Positions 53,370-64,000 of a DNA stretch of 64,000 bases are shown in pieces. How positions within the stretch are numbered: position 1 is the stretch's first letter; every line of letters begins with the position of its first letter. The position numbers and the translations under genes were made by a program. The DNA is from Desmodus rotundus. Lineage: Eukaryota; Chordata; Mammalia; Chiroptera; Phyllostomidae. The stretch covers positions 101,359,010-101,423,009 of the forward strand of contig NC_071393.1 of the NCBI RefSeq assembly GCF_022682495.2. The letters are read 5' to 3'. Below the pieces are notes generated by a model, which made no database searches, was not told the origin of the DNA, and was given only the letters and a program-made list of their open reading frames with translations.

Positions 53370-54300
53370 ATTCATTCTTTCAATGATATTTGAGCTCCTG
53401 GCTAGGTCCTAAGGCAAACCAAAATATGAAGATGACTCAAGGTCCCTGCCTTCAGGAAGTCAAGTCTAATGGAGGAGTGAAGGTAAGTATATATGAAAGT
53501 CAAAGGCGGTGTGCCACTACTGCCTTACGTTGTATAACGTGCCGCCAGCATCCTAAGGACAGAGAGGTCACTTCCAACAGGGGTGAGACGGGGGTCTTCA
53601 GGGAAAGAACTGACACCCGAAACTGACCTGGAACTGCAGGTAGGATGTCAGCAGGTAGAGGGGATGGAGAGCACATTTCAGCCAAACAGTAGGACCTAAA
53701 CAAAAGCACAGAGGTAAAGGGGAAGGCAACAGGAAGATTTGCTTAGAATACAAGGGTATGAGGGGCGAAAAAGGGACACGAAGGTAACTTGATGCAATTT
53801 AATCTGGGAAGTTGGGCTGAAAAGTATCGCTGAATGCCTTGAATGACCAACTATGCAGGCTGAACACTCTTTTGAGCCCATAGGAAGAAAGCCACAGCTA
53901 TATTAAATGTTGAACAGAGAGAGGTGAAATCAGAGCTGGGCTTTAAGAGAAGCTTTATCTGGCAGCAGAGTTCCTGTTACGGGCGATGGTGGAGACGAGT
54001 ACCCAGGACACATCAGCAGGTGAGAGGCAGCGTGGGGCTAGACTGCAGCCAGGGCAGTCGGAATGGAAAGTCTGGGTCGGATGCCGACAAGGCCAGGCCA
54101 CCATCCAAATGGGGCAAGAAAGAAGCAGGAAGAGAAAAGAACAAGCTGAGGTTTGAAGAAGACAAACCGGGCTGACCAGACCAGACAGAAGAGTCAGGAA
54201 TTTTACTTCCACATGTGAGATCTGAGGTGCTGGTGGAATGTCCAGCTGGAGACCATTGCTGGGAAGCGAGAGGAGACTGGTGCTGAAGTGGGAGGTTGGG
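53370..54300 (-). mobile_element. L2 LINE body relic
   Basis: A long reverse-orientation L2: GGTCCCTGCCTTCAGGAAGT, AGCACATTTCAGCCAAACAG, AATCTGGGAAGTTGGGC-like text, TGAGCCCATAGGAAGAAAGC and GTGCTGGTGGAATGTCCAGC follow in order. Overlapping frames on both strands at 53924-54342 lie inside it. Confidence 0.65.
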
Positions 54301-54324
54301 TTGGAGAGGATGAGCTTTGGGGTC

Positions 54325-54548
54325 CTGCAGGCCTGGTGTCAAGTCCTGGCTCTTCTGTTAGCATGTTCTACTATGTGACTCGGGACAAGTTAGTAATCTC
54401 TCTAAGTTTCAGTTATCCCATTTTACAAATGGGATAACAACAAAAATATTATGCCCAGCATCATTGTGAAGATTAAATGAAGGAATAGATAGATGTTAGC
54501 ACACTACTGAGGACACAGTAAGCCTTCAATTAATGTCTCTTGTCTTTT
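54325..54548 (+). mobile_element. MIR SINE, nearly complete
   Basis: GTGTCAAGTCCTGGCTCTTC, ACTATGTGACTCGGGACAAG, TTAGTAATCTCTCTAAGTTT, CAGTTATCCCATTTTACAAA and GTGAAGATTAAATGAAGGAA, then AGTAAGCCTTCAATTAATG, cover most of the MIR consensus. Confidence 0.9.
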
Positions 54549-54939
54549 TTCCTAGAGAGCCAGTCCCTTCAATTCAGTGTCAGCTCAATTCTCAATACTG
54601 CTCCACAGCCTTCCTCCTGCTTCTTTGCCCCCAAGGCCCTCCTGTGGCTTAGTGTGGAGCCCTACCGGGAGTTCCCTGGGGTCTGCGCCACCCTGGGTCT
54701 CGTTTGATCCACCCAACCCATGAGCCCCTAGCTCTTCCCTGTGACATGCTCAAGCCTTGAGAAACGCCCCCAATGTGCCTTCCGTCACAGATCCTCACCC
54801 TGAATGCACCATCCACTGCTGCCCCCCTTCTGGTGGGCTGACTTGTGTTCTAGCCTGGGGTCAAAATGAGGGGAAATAGGCCCCCATCTCAGCCAGAAGG
54901 CTTTGACTTCAAATCTTAGACAATATATTTCCTTTCTAT
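54549..54939. other. Unrecognised non-coding stretch
   Basis: Pyrimidine-rich sequence possibly belonging to the L2 that follows; nothing else seen. Confidence 0.4.
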
Positions 54940-55172
54940 AAAAGTTGTAAAACATTAGGATAATGTTACGGTTTTACTGCCCCTCCTTTGTTCTCCCATA
55001 GTACTTTGTCCATCTTTCTGTGACAGAATTTATCACGTTGTGTTAGAGCCGATTATGTGACTGCCTCCCCTGCCGGGCCATGGGCTCCTCCAGGGCAGAG
55101 ACCCAATCTTATTCATCTTTGTTTCCCCGAGCCTACCATGGGTGTTCAATAAATATTGAAAGAGAGTTAACA
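54940..55172 (+). mobile_element. L2 LINE 3' end
   Basis: CTGTGACAGAATTTATCACG, TGCCTCCCCTGCCGGGCCAT, GGGCTCCTCCAGGGCAGAGA, TTATTCATCTTTGTTTCCCC and GTTCAATAAATATTGAAAG is a well-preserved L2 3' terminus. Confidence 0.9.
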
Positions 55173-55734
55173 GCAGCTTACGTTTGTACAGATCCGTGTG
55201 TGTTGCAAAGGCCGCCGAGGGAGACGGTGGGATCCGGCTCCAGCATGCTAGGCTGTATTTTTTCTCTTGCTCAGCGCACCTTGAGTAAGTACAGCCATCA
55301 AAATGGGAAGGAATAACAGCACCACATGCCAGTTTTAAAAAGCAGCAGTTACAAAACTTTGGGATTTCACTAATCACTTTTTTAAACAACCTTTTAATTG
55401 GAGGTTAGCAACATGGCGTTTCCAACTACTTACTTCGCCAAGTGGGTACATTAAAGAAAAACAATCATCATTGACTGCTACTCTCTACACAAAAGGAAGA
55501 ATAAGCTCCCTCACCAAAAAAAAAAAAAAAGTGGCATAAACATAAGCCTAGAATAAAGGAAAACCTTTTAAAAGAATAAACGTAGCTTTATGAAAACCTC
55601 GCACAACCTCCTGCTTTCCCTCATTTCACCAAGGACAGCGGACGGCCCGGCGCCGCGGCTCACGCAGGACAGCCATGGTCCGGGGCAGCAGTTCTCAGGC
55701 TGCAGCACTCTTGGGTGTCTGACATCGCTCCGCC
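55173..55734. other. Unrecognised stretch with a small CpG cluster
   Basis: An A-run is at 55516-55530. A short CpG-dense patch, GGACGGCCCGGCGCCGCGGC, lies at 55641-55660 in otherwise AT-rich DNA. It is too short for a CpG island. Confidence 0.4.
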
Positions 55735-56175
55735 AGAAACTTTTATCTGTAAACTGTAGACATATATAACATAAAATTTACCATTCTACCCATTGTTAAG
55801 TATTGTGCAATCACCCCTAGAGCCTCTAGAGCTCTTTTTATCTTCCAAAACTGAAATTCTATACCCATTAAACACTAACTCCTCATTCCTCTCTCTTCCC
55901 AGTACCTGGCAACTATCATTCTACTTTCTGTTTCTATGAATTTGACTATCCGAGGTGCCTCATGTAAGTGGAATCCTATTTGTCCTTTTGGGACTGGTTT
56001 ATTTCACTTAGCTTAACATCTACAAGGATCATTGATGCTGTAGCATGTGCCAAAATCTCCCTTCTTTTGAGGGTGGAATAATAGTCCATTGTATGTATCT
56101 ATCACATTTTATTTAGGTCATCCATTGACAGACATATGAGCTGTTTCCATCTTTCGGATATTGGACTCTACTAGA
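55735..56175 (-). mobile_element. L1M-type LINE 3' end fragment
   Basis: Reverse-orientation L1: AACATAAAATTTACCATTCT, AGTATTGTGCAATCACCCC, AGTACCTGGCAACTATCATT, GGAATAATAGTCCATTGTAT, GGTCATCCATTGACAGACAT and ATGAGCTGTTTCCATCTTTC in the expected order. Confidence 0.85.
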
Positions 56176-58440
56176 ATGTTTAACTTATTTCTTTCCCGTG
56201 ATAATAACTGCAAGTATATAACATAAGAAGATTCTGGATCTCCCTGATCTCCTTATAGCTGAACCCTGCTCTGGGATGACCAAGCCTGCTTCTGCCTCTC
56301 CACAGTGTGTGGTCCACATGGGCACTTCCCAGTGAGAGTCTGTGGTCCCTCACATTTAAACACACCGGTGGTGGAATCGAGGCGTCTCCAGGCACGTGTA
56401 ATATAGACATACAGTGCTCAAGACAACCTTTGCCATAACAGCCTGTATTCCATTTATAACATGAGCTAATGTGTCGGGTGGCCCGTACCTTTGTACATAA
56501 CTATTTGCACCACCAATTCATTACCATAAGCATACGAGCAAATAACAAATTAAAAAATATTTCTAGTCCCAATTCTAGCAATCACTGAATCAGACAGATG
56601 CTTGATGCAGATTTTCAATGCACTGTGATATGAAGCTTATGTTCTAGTACAGAAGACACCTTCACACGATTAACTAATGCCTCATCCAAGTTGGTATTTG
56701 AAGAATTGATTCTTGGCAAATCTTAGATGTAATATGAGGCCTGACTTTCCTACACTAACCAACAAAGTCTTGAAGTTATTCATCTTTTTCCTACAACTCA
56801 CTTGCATGTATAGAAATTCTCTGAGCTGGCACTGCTGAAGTGAAAGACACAAATTAAAAATAGGACTGGATCCCAAGTTTGTGTTTCTGCTATGAATCAG
56901 GGACTTGGGCTTTAGCAAAACAATGCCATCCGTGCTATTTGATGAATCGTATTGGTATTTTGAATAGTATGGTTTTATAAGCATAAGGAATAAGTGTCCG
57001 ATGTTATGTGTGTGTTGGAGTATAATAATAAAAAGAACATGTCAACACCAGGGGTGCACACAGACAATGTAATTTCTCAAGTTTGAGAGGCCCAAGTTTT
57101 GAGATCTATTCCTGGAATGCTCCCCCTCACATAAGAAGTGGTGGGCAGGTCAAACCAATTAAGTGTTCCTAAAAACAGAGCTCACCAAATACCGTGGCTG
57201 CAGAGTAACACCACCAAAAGCCAGCCAGCAGTTTAGAGTGCAGCACGGAGAGGAATGACCCCGGGGGACACCAAGTTAAAAGCTCATATTTCACTTCCCT
57301 TCCCTGACGTAGCCTTTCCTTTCAAGCCGCGACCTCTATCGCAGCCATTGAGAACTACATCCCACTGCTCCCTGGGGCAGGCAGGCACTCTCCTCCAGCT
57401 TCTGGGCCAGATTGCAGCCAAATGCCCTGCCAGGCGCTCCCGTGGGATAGTCAGACATTTGCCCTAGGATCTATAATACCGTTTGACCTTACTTATGCTG
57501 AGGTAAACACACCACCTGTCACCTCTGAAAACGCGGCCTTAGAGTCAAGCACATCTGGAATCAGCCTATAAACGTAGCCCTGAGATTAATGTTGAACAAG
57601 AAGTGAGGCTAAGGTATTCTGCCACTGATTTCCACTTACTGACAATTCCCACTCAGCATCAATATTCGGCTTCCACATGTGGACACCTGATTGAACACTT
57701 CCCCATAAGCAACACAACACTTGGATTGGCCAAAAACAAGCTTCTGGACAACTTGAAACACATCTCAGCTTTGTGTGAATCCCGGGCATGTGTTTTCTCT
57801 TACCTAAGTGCCCTCTGTGGGCAGAATCAGAAGTGATGCAGCAAGAGTCTCAGACGCTGGGTTGCACAGTGTGACGAGGCTCACTCACAGGACTGCCCTG
57901 GGCATATTTGGAGCCTGTCCAATTGTTACCTCTTATCGTTATGGTCACAGTAGGAATTGGGGCCATAAACTGAAATCCTAGAAACTCATAAATGCACAAG
58001 AAATGTTCAAAGGTGCCATCTTCCCCAAGAAGGTTAAACCTCTAAGAAACCAGAAAGAAAAAGAGAAGCATAAAATGTCTCGTCTTGAAGCTCACGGAAG
58101 TACACCTACGTTTGAGGAAAGGGTAAGTAACGTCATATACAAACCCCTTTCCACCAAAATGATCTTCCTGTTAACATATGGCAACGAACCCCACACATCT
58201 TGAGTCTCAAGTGCAAAATGTGAGTGCCGGTAACCCTAGGTGTGCGACTCATCTGTTGTTGCTCAGTGGCACTGACTACCCAAGTGAGCTGTCCTGTTAA
58301 GGACAAGACAGACTGCTCTTCCTTAAGTGAAATGTATTTCATTTCCCACCTAAGCATAATTTGGTGGGTTATTTAAATAGTGCCTCTTAGTCACAGCTCC
58401 TGTGGTCTGTGCCAGGATTTAGCGGCATAATGTAATTGTA
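56176..58440. other. Repeat-poor stretch
   Basis: No repeat family or exon recognised. The part at 57180-57540 has several CpG sites and a dense motif run at 57465-57530 (TTGACCTTAC, GCTGAGG, GTAAACA, ACCTGTCA), so it is a weak candidate enhancer. Confidence 0.35.
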
Positions 58441-58745
58441 TCACAAACATCCTGGCCCTCCTCACTTTACCCCTGAAACCAGCTTTCGTGACTGAAGCTG
58501 CTATCTTTGCAGCCTTATCGGCCTCTTCTCCCCTTCCGACTGTGGATCTGATCTCCCGCCCGACATTCCTCCGTTGCTGTCTGGCTGAGGGCATTTCCCG
58601 TTGCTGCTTAACAAACAGGTTCTGCAGCCTGCAGGCTTGGGTCTTGTTTGTTTCCAACACAAGCGCACCACTTTCTGGGAAGTTCCTAGTTGTTTCAGGG
58701 AGTTTAGCTTCCCGTTTTTCAAGGTGAGCATCCCAAAGTTAATGT
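58441..58745 (+). other. Exon-like or conserved non-coding block
   Basis: An acceptor-like CCCCTGAAACCAG ends at 58482 and a donor-like CAAGGTGAGC has its GT at 58723-58724. One plus frame is open across the interval (58488-58727, 79 codons), but the minus strand is open as well (58391-58731) and no domain is recognised. A conserved non-coding element is the better guess. Confidence 0.25.
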
Positions 58746-61139
58746 GGGATCAGCTGAATCTCAAAAACAATTCTGCCTCCCCAGAGACACTGGCTTTCAA
58801 AGAGCATTTTATTGTGCGCCTGTACATTTGACAAGAGCGAACAGGAACAAAAAGAGGAGCCCTCCAAGGCTACTTCATGCCATTTTTCAAATTCCTATCT
58901 TAACTTTAATCCATCCAGAGTAATGCCAGTTGGTCTTCTATTCACGAGCTCTTACTAACCCACTCTCTTCACTCCCACTGTTAGAACTTCACTCTCACCT
59001 CAGTACCTGTAACTGAATATAAGACAGTCATCAGTCTTCCTCTTGCAGGTTTTTCTATTTCATTCTTTCCCTCCGGGCTTTACTCTTAGGCATGGAATTT
59101 AAATATGTGAACACAGATTCCTATGCACCTCCCAAAGCCAGTGTTGCTTTATCATCTTCCTCCGAGAAGTAGAACATTGTATTCTAGAACCAGAGCTGGT
59201 AAAGGCATATCACAGTCAACCTTTTCTTTGGCTGTCTTTCAAAAAGTTGTTTAACACAAGATATATAGTCTTGAGCTAGAAAAAAAATAATTACACATGA
59301 TAACCTTAGAAAGCAGCTACTCGCTTTGCCCAACTAACGTTATTCCACAACACTGTGACTTCATGGGGAGTACTGTGTTACCTTCAATTCCGTGCCAAAG
59401 GCATGCCACCAAAATGGCTACATTGAGAATAAGTTAATTTCAATGGGACAAAGCCATATGGAAATGTTCTATTGTGTATAACTAGCAAGTTGGTACAATT
59501 CTCATGCACAACAAATGCGGGACAATTATGAAAAGGATAATGCATAACACTGTCTTCTGTAAAATAACAAGTGATGCCTATGATTGGTCCTTAGCTTCAC
59601 CAACTGATTTCCAACAGCAGCACCTGCTCTGGGAATCACATTTTCAGTCGTAATGAACGAACCATCCTGAGTCACTCGCACCGTTCCTCCACTCCCCAGA
59701 ACAATGACATTTGTAAGAGGGTAGCCTGCACAATTGAAATATGTATTTTTCTCTAGGCAGAGCTAACTAGAGCCATTAACCATGAACACCGTTAACACCA
59801 GATTACCTAGAGAAACCAGCTCAGGCAGCTCCTACCCTATTCGCATCAACAAGCAGATGAAACCTAGTTTTCCTTTAAAACCTGTTAGAAGAGGCACATA
59901 AGCAAGCCCAGATGCAGGCCAATGGGCAAAAATACAGTCTGGGCCCAGTGGAGTGGGTCCACAGATGCACACTGCCTAATAAAAAGTGACAACATCACCC
60001 AAAGAACACATACTTCAAGAAGCTTGTGAGCTGAAGTTTTTTAAGCTAACTGAAAGGCTGCCAGAGGCTGTTGCTATAGAATTTACCTACTGGGAGTGTG
60101 GTGTCAGCGTTACCGTGGAGTCTAGGAGGGATTCTGTTAACTACCCACTCAAGAACTCCCATCATCAGCAGATATTAAGATAAAGATCAGCACATCTTCA
60201 TTTCTAAGATATAAGTCCCACAAAGATCAGCAAGGGATTTCTCCCTATTTCCAACATGTGCAAATAGCATCATCAGAAAGGGGTCACCTGCTTTCCTTGG
60301 CCATCATCTGAGTCTTCATGGTGAGAAGTAACCATGGTCTGAGTCTACAGTGAAAACTGGGTTCACAGGAATCTCCTTGCGTAAAAGTGACTCTTCCTAC
60401 TAAAGTTGTTTTGTGCCGCATCGCCCAGGTACTTGCAGCATCTTTCCTAAATCAGCCATCACCAGGAACTGGCCCTCTCACTGAAACAAAACTCTTGGTT
60501 GCCTTGGACCTACGTTCCCCATCTGCAGTGTGAAGAAATGGCAATTCCTCCCAACTTTCAGGAATAAAGAAAAGGTGCAGAATGCCCTTTTCGTGACCAA
60601 GTAATTATTTCAATAATAAGGATTCTTCTTTTACTTTCACATTTGTAACTCATGAAACTCAGCACACATAATGTGTTTGAAATGAAGACGTTCCCAAGAT
60701 CTCTGGGAGACTCAGCAATGCTGATCCATGTAACTGGGTGTTTATCCAGAAGAGAAGTAACTTACTTCATGACATACAATGAATCCATGGGGAAAAAAAA
60801 AACAACTTTAAAGCTCTCTACCATTCGCTTCTGTCCTACTTTCAAAATACGGAATACCCACTTACTTGAACGGGCAAGCATTTACTCCATGTTAGTCCTC
60901 TCTTTGAGTCTTCTTTAAGCTGTATCTTAAGGAAACAAATTACCGCAGAACGATTTGTATGCAGATAGATTCAAATCTCAACTCCAAACCTGAACATGTG
61001 TCTAATAGCCAAAACTTAAATTCAGAATTTTTATTTTTTTAAAAAAGACCTGCAAAATTCGTCTTGCCCTCCCCTTAAGAAATTCAGTACCCAATGCTTC
61101 CCTATAAATAGTTGTCAATAAACACAACTGCTGCAAATG
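58746..61139. other. Repeat-poor stretch
   Basis: About 2.4 kb of moderately AT-rich DNA in which I recognise no transposon, exon or RNA gene. Short A-runs occur at 59280-59287 and 60792-60801. Confidence 0.4.
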
Positions 61140-61520
61140 TATTCAGTAAATGTTAAGGTCAAAGGCCTTCACTGTTTATTGCCTTGTAAACTCAAAGACA
61201 AGTGAATTTATTGCTTGAATGAGTTTCAGGGTATTGGCCTTCATAAAAGTTCTGAATCCCAGGTACAAAATGCTCCATCAACTCACACCAAAGCTATTCT
61301 GCACAGAACTTAAGAGACCGCCCACCATTGGATTCATAATTCAAACATGTCTCGGGAAGCGTATTGTTCGCCATGTTGCGCAGATCCCCATGGATTAGTG
61401 CTGAACCGCGCCTGTCATTATTACAAGAACTTGCCTCAACCAAACTATAAATTGCTGCTGCTTCTAAAACAATATCACATCCTTGCCTGCCAATGTGAAC
61501 TCTCCAAAACGTAATAGAAA
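61140..61520 (+). other. Candidate conserved block with small frame
   Basis: AAGGTCAAAGGCC at 61156-61168 is close to a one-base-spaced direct repeat for nuclear receptors. The part at 61320-61430 retains several CpG sites in AT-rich surroundings. A 55-codon ATG frame at 61350-61517 is cysteine-rich at its start (MSREAYCSPCCADPHG) but resembles no family I know and has no recognised splice context. Confidence 0.25.
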
Positions 61521-62959
61521 GGATGTCAAGAATAGAAGAATGTATAACTTTTCTCTAATTTTCACAAAAGGGGGATGTCTATATATTCCTTGATATAAAA
61601 TTTGTCAAATCTAAAAGAAAAAAATTTCATATCAAATCACGTAGGGGTGTATGGACTATTTCAGATAATTTTCTATATTATTCAAAACCTAATTTTTCTA
61701 AACTTTCTACCTGTCATTTGGCAACCTTATGAATCAATATGCCTAGCACAGGTAGCAAAAAGGAGAGACATCGTAAGGCAATTATTAAATGTTATTTTTA
61801 GAGATTCCTATAAAAGAGTTATAAGAATTAACCCTTATATATTTCTGTAAAGGAAGCCAGAATCTGGTCTCCGGGGCTATTTGGGCTTCACCACCTTGAG
61901 GGGGCATCAAAGCAATGTAATACGCAAAGGCTATGGTAGTACTGCAAGAACTACAGTAACCATCATGAAGTGTAAAATCAGACATTGAACTTAAACCACT
62001 GATGGGAAGCTAAAACCATCCCAGACGTCCCATGCCATGCCATAATGGCTATACCTTCCAAGAAATGTCGATGAAATCATATCTTATATAAACCTGAATT
62101 AAAAAGCATTAAAAATCTTCAAACTGGCAAAATGTATATTAAAAAATGTCCCGCATGTACTACTCCCACTATAAAATGCAGGTTTGGGCTTAATGTTGGA
62201 TTATATCATCTTTTGACATTACCTAGAGAAGAGCTGAATTCTTAATCTATTTTCTCCCATGTGAAGTACTAGATTATATCACTGTTGTCCTTAATAAATT
62301 CCCTTCATACTAGCAAACATAAAGCACTCCCCAATTTTCTCCAAATCACAGTCTCAATCAGGAGTTTCTTCTCTACACAAGATCATAATAGCATAATTAT
62401 AAGATACTAAGGTACATTTTTGTTAATTTTTTATCAAAATAGCTCAATGAAAATTAAATATATTAGATGACTTACAAAGTGCCCTATGTAAAAAACAAAT
62501 GCATTCTTTAAGGAACATTGGTTAAACATGTGCCCTGCATTACTGAGATGAGTAAAACAAGAGCCCAGCCCTCAAGGGACTGAGAGACCATCAGAGTGGA
62601 GTCTGGTGTGTAAGCAGGTGATTGCAATGTCACATGGCAACAATCGAGGTCCTTCAAATGACTAGAGAGTCCAGAGGTGGGAGGGCAAAGCCGAAAGTGA
62701 TAACTCTACCTGTACATCCTTTTTGTTTTGTTTTAAGTACTTACACCTCATTGCCCCCATAAAATAGCCATTTAATGAACTGAAATTCAAGTTATTTTCA
62801 TGCTAAAAGACTCCCCATCTCGGACAAGATGAAAATAATATACATGTCTACAAGACATGTTGGTTGACAAGTCTGGAGTCTACACAAGCTGAAATGGGTT
62901 ATCTTTTAGAAGAAAATATCTTCTGGAAGGCAATGTCAAAGTTCTGCTCCTGTTACTTT
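61521..62959. other. Repeat-poor AT-rich stretch
   Basis: No recognisable exon. Sequence at about 62520-62680 is weakly similar to reverse L2 text (CATGTGCCCTGCATTACTGA, GCCCTCAAGGGACTGAGAGA). Confidence 0.35.
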
Positions 62960-63692
62960 TATAGAAATTATATATGTTGGGCATTTATTCCAGAGATATG
63001 AAAACTTAGGTTCACACAAAGCCTGTGCACAAATCTTCATGGACTCTTTATTCAAAATAGCCAAAAAAGAAAAAAGAAAAAGAAATAACACAGTGTCCTT
63101 CAACGAGCGAATGGTTAAACAAACTGTGGTTCATTCATATTTCTCAGCAGTAAACAGGAATGAACTGTTGGTGCTCACACTTGGATGAATGAATATCCAG
63201 GGAATGGTGCTGAGTGGGAAAAGGCAGTCATAAAAGGTTACATAATGTATGATTCCATGTATGTAATGTTTTTGAAATCAGAAAATTTTAGAAATGGAGG
63301 ACAGATTGGTGGTTGCCGGGGATGGGAGGGAGGAAGGCGCAGCTGCAAAGCAGCGATGTGAGGGCTCTCCTGGCGATGGAGATGCTCAGTGTCTTGACTG
63401 TGGTGATAGCTACGGGAACCTACACAAGTGGTAAAGCTGTACAGAACTAAATCCATGCACGCACACGTGAACACACACACGTATATACACACACAAATGA
63501 GTACAAGTAACACTAGGGAAATCTGAACAAGATTGGTGGACTGTATCTACGTCAATCTCCTGGTTGTGATATTATACTAGGTTTTGGCAAAATGTTGCCA
63601 TTAGGGGAAACGGGGCCAAGTATAAGTGGGATTTCTCTGTACTGTTTCTTACCACTTTGTGTGAATCTATACCTATCTCAATAAAAATTTTA
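62960..63692 (+). mobile_element. L1M-type LINE 3' end
   Basis: Plus-orientation L1: TTCAAAATAGCCAAAAAAGA, GTCCTTCAACGAGCGAATGG, TTAAACAAACTGTGGTTCAT, CAGTAAACAGGAATGAACTG, TGTATGATTCCATGTATGTA, GGTGGTTGCCGGGGATGGG and TTGACTGTGGTGATAGC lead to the end CTATCTCAATAAAAATTTTA. The reading frame is broken, so only the C-terminal tail and 3' UTR remain in relic form. Confidence 0.9.
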
Positions 63693-64000
63693 ACTGAAAT
63701 TTTTTTAATTTTAAAATAAAAGTTATGTTTGTGATATATTCTTAAGTGATATGGGCACAATGTGAGCGCATCACTATGGTGTGCAACATTAGCATAAAAA
63801 GAAGAGCAGCAGCTAGCATCTCTCTCCTCTCCTCCAAACACACCTTGCACAAAGCTGGTTGTTCGAGGATGCAAGATGTGGTGCTTACAGACTGTGTCTG
63901 AATACAACTGGTAAATCTGAATTTTCTAAGAAGCTGCTGAGGGACTATTCCTCATTTAGGAATCTTGCCAGAGGGCAGTGAGAAAGACGGATTTAATTTC
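63693..64000. other. Unrecognised non-coding stretch
   Basis: AT-rich end of the window; no feature seen. The minus-strand frame at 63572-63907 overlaps the L1 end and has no domain. Confidence 0.4.

Overview
The window looks like nuclear DNA from a bat, most likely a yangochiropteran. The key evidence is seven copies of the tRNA-derived VES SINE, which has a tRNA-like head carrying a B box, the conserved stretch CAGTCAGGGCAC, a CT-rich tail and a final A-rich tract. A nearly full-length half-LINE-1 (HAL1) of a type known from bats supports this. The older background (MIR, L2, L1M, MER5-like and other hAT elements, Tigger, MaLR LTR) is that of any placental mammal. I saw no HeliBat-type Helitron or piggyBac copy, which argues mildly against Myotis-like vespertilionids; this is inference only. 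The locus itself could not be named.

No protein-coding exon could be supported. Open frames are short, lack recognisable domains and mostly lie in repeats. The longest (33998-34543) starts in a MER5-like repeat and resembles no family I know. The only recognisable protein-coding remnants belong to transposons: a broken HAL1 ORF1 (41866-42698, minus) and a short remnant of the Tigger transposase N-terminus near 27190-27255. The window is therefore read as intergenic or deep intronic DNA.

Layout. 1-7 kb: MIR, L1, MLT1 and L2 relics in otherwise unrecognised sequence. 6.9-14.3 kb: L1 and MER5 relics, an L2 split by a hAT element, two copies (6921-7118 and 13549-13753) of an unidentified element of about 205 bp with candidate terminal inverted repeats, and beside the second copy a CpG-enriched block with a perfect CRE. 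15-23 kb: MIR and L2 relics, a VES SINE, an AT-rich island and a cluster of nuclear-receptor half-sites. 23-25.4 kb: a long stretch with no recognised repeat and the best candidate for conserved regulatory DNA. 25.4-29.1 kb: heavily nested (VES in mariner, a deleted Tigger, L2 split by an LTR-like element, VES in MIR). 29-36 kb: an L1 3' UTR and scattered old repeats. 38.4-43.4 kb: the youngest mobile DNA (VES inside a palindromic mariner-type MITE, another VES, an 88-bp HAL1-type tail and the HAL1 itself with target-site duplications). 43.4-52.8 kb: mostly unrecognised, with a promoter-like CCAAT/CRE/TATA module near 49.7 kb. 52.8-56.2 kb: VES, L2, MIR and L1. 56.2-63 kb: almost free of recognised repeats, then an L1 3' end.

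There is no gene network to describe. The sequence shows layered retrotransposition and DNA transposition: VES and HAL1 insertions carry duplications consistent with L1-machinery integration, and three of the seven VES copies landed in older transposons, which gives a relative order of events. Repeat family names come from remembered consensus patterns, without a database search, and repeat edges are approximate unless a target-site duplication is given.
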